Assembly: GCA_900551335.1 (NCBI GenBank) | Contig: URVO01000092.1 | Coordinates: forward strand, 1-5,915 | Length of the DNA stretch: 5,915 nt | Source of the DNA: an uncultured Phascolarctobacterium sp. | Lineage (GTDB): Bacteria > Bacillota > Negativicutes > Acidaminococcales > Acidaminococcaceae | Direction: 5' to 3' | Shown: positions 5,223 through 5,915 of the stretch, in pieces | How positions within the stretch are numbered: the stretch's first letter is position 1 | How the letters are laid out: the number at the start of each line of letters is the position of its first letter | Notes under the pieces: model-generated | Told to the model about the DNA's origin: nothing | The model's input: only the letters and a program-made list of their open reading frames with translations | Database searches by the model: none | Position numbers and translations under genes: made by a program

Positions 5223-5915
5223 ATGGATTATTTGCAGATGCTAAAGGAGCAGCCGCAGGAGAAGCTGGCGCTCGTGGAGGATAGCGAGGCCTATACCTAT
5301 GCGCGTCTGGTGCAGGAGGCGCAGGAGCTGCGCGCTGCGCTGGCTTACAGCGAGCCTGCGGTGTTCATCCATGAGGACAGCATTGCGCGCCAGCTCGTGC
5401 GCTTTGTGGCGTACAGCGGCACAAAAACCGTGCCGATTATCGCTACGGAGGTCAGCAGGACGCAGCAGTTCGACGTGGGCGCTATACCGGAGGCGGCCTG
5501 CATGGGCGTCATGACGAGCGGCAGCACAGGCCAGAGCAAACTTTTGTGGCGCAGCTATCACAGCTGGGCGGATTTTTTCCCGGAACAGAACCGTGTTTTT
5601 GGCATAGATGACAAGACGGTGATTTTTTGTCAGGGAAGCCTGGCATTTACGGGCAACCTGAATATTTATATGGGCGTGCTGGCCGCAGGCGGCACGCTGA
5701 TTGTTACGCAGCGCTTCCGTCCGCGCCATTGGCTCGAGCTGATGGCCGAGCATGGGGTGAACGCAATTTACCTGATTCCCTCGAAGCTGCTGCTTCTGCC
5801 CAAGTTTATGCGTGAAGCTAATACGCGCGTGCGCAGCATCATCAGCGGCTCGCAGAGCATGGGGCGCGTGGAGGCGGACAAGCTGCTGGAGGTTTTCCCG
5901 GAGGCGGAGATTACA
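5223..5915 (+). CDS. AMP-forming acyl-CoA ligase, YhfT-like (3' end outside window)
   Basis: From the ATG at 5223 the frame is open to the window end, giving 231 residues of an unfinished protein. TSGSTGQSK (residues 98-106) is the phosphate-binding loop of the ANL superfamily, which makes acyl-AMP from ATP and then an acyl-CoA. The usual Pro before Lys is Ser here. SIISGSQSMG (205-214) corresponds to the family's GGAPL-type loop, and AFTGNLNIYMGVLAAGGTLI (141-160) to the conserved core. Only 97 residues precede the P-loop, fewer than in typical acyl-CoA synthetases. The adenylation motifs YGxTE and D..R lie beyond the window. The start is 5 nt after the thiolase stop, with GAGAGGG at 5206-5212 as ribosome site, so translation is probably coupled; a GTG at 5220 is an alternative. 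It likely activates a carboxylic acid, perhaps a dicarboxylate, for the thiolase. Confidence 0.85.
   Translation, partial: MDYLQMLKEQPQEKLALVEDSEAYTYARLVQEAQELRAALAYSEPAVFIHEDSIARQLVRFVAYSGTKTVPIIATEVSRTQQFDVGAIPEAACMGVMTSGSTGQSKLLWRSYHSWADFFPEQNRVFGIDDKTVIFCQGSLAFTGNLNIYMGVLAAGGTLIVTQRFRPRHWLELMAEHGVNAIYLIPSKLLLLPKFMREANTRVRSIISGSQSMGRVEADKLLEVFPEAEIT

Noticed and set aside
5241..5753. Minus-strand open frame of 170 codons over the ligase gene
   Set aside because: The + strand frame here carries the ANL P-loop and continues from 5223 to the window end. The minus product is low-complexity His/Arg/Leu text with no motif.
1..5915. tRNA, rRNA, CRISPR array, insertion sequence or phage genes
   Set aside because: I saw no cloverleaf, no regularly spaced repeats, no transposase or integrase motifs and no terminal inverted repeats on either strand.

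Overview
The window looks like Bacillota-type DNA: estimated GC is just over 50%, genes are tightly packed on one strand, and most starts have strong AAAGGAG/AAGGAG ribosome binding sites. A Negativicutes-like anaerobe fits, but that is an impression from gene style, not a proven assignment. Every gene I can support is on the + strand, in two transcription units separated by a large terminator and a promoter.

Unit 1 (1-2800) holds a helical protein with a DUF6398-like C-terminal part. Its reading frame breaks near 390, so it appears as an upstream piece (1-404, 5' end outside the window) and a downstream piece (388-1332). It is followed by a small zinc-ribbon membrane protein (1348-1737) and a xylose-isomerase-like TIM-barrel protein (1762-2718). 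The intergenic gaps are 15 and 24 nt. The unit ends in an elaborate 70-nt hairpin and T-run (2726-2800). I see no metabolic theme linking these three genes.

Unit 2 (2801-5915, running off the window) starts with a near-consensus sigma-70 promoter (TTGACT, 17 nt, TATAAT). Its -35 box lies inside an imperfect inverted repeat resembling a BirA (biotin repressor) operator. A 12-bp hairpin forms the predicted 5' end of the mRNA. Four genes follow: a MaoC-like hotdog hydratase/dehydratase, the biotin transporter subunit BioY, a thiolase-fold enzyme, and the start of an AMP-forming acyl-CoA ligase. BioY, thiolase and ligase match the content of the BirA-regulated yhfUTS cluster of Bacillus subtilis as I recall it. 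The MaoC-like gene is an addition that makes the set look like part of a carbon-chain-extension pathway.

The most interesting reading is that unit 2 makes or salvages the pimeloyl moiety of biotin. The ligase would activate an acid as its CoA ester, the thiolase-fold enzyme would add or remove a two-carbon unit, and the MaoC protein would hydrate or dehydrate an intermediate. The thiolase keeps Cys84, Asn301 and His333 but has Ala363 where biosynthetic thiolases carry the second catalytic cysteine. That leaves a Cys-Asn-His set reminiscent of KAS III enzymes. A terminator-like hairpin between bioY and the thiolase suggests transport and enzyme genes are expressed at different levels. Reductases and bioF/A/D/B, if part of this pathway, are not visible here.
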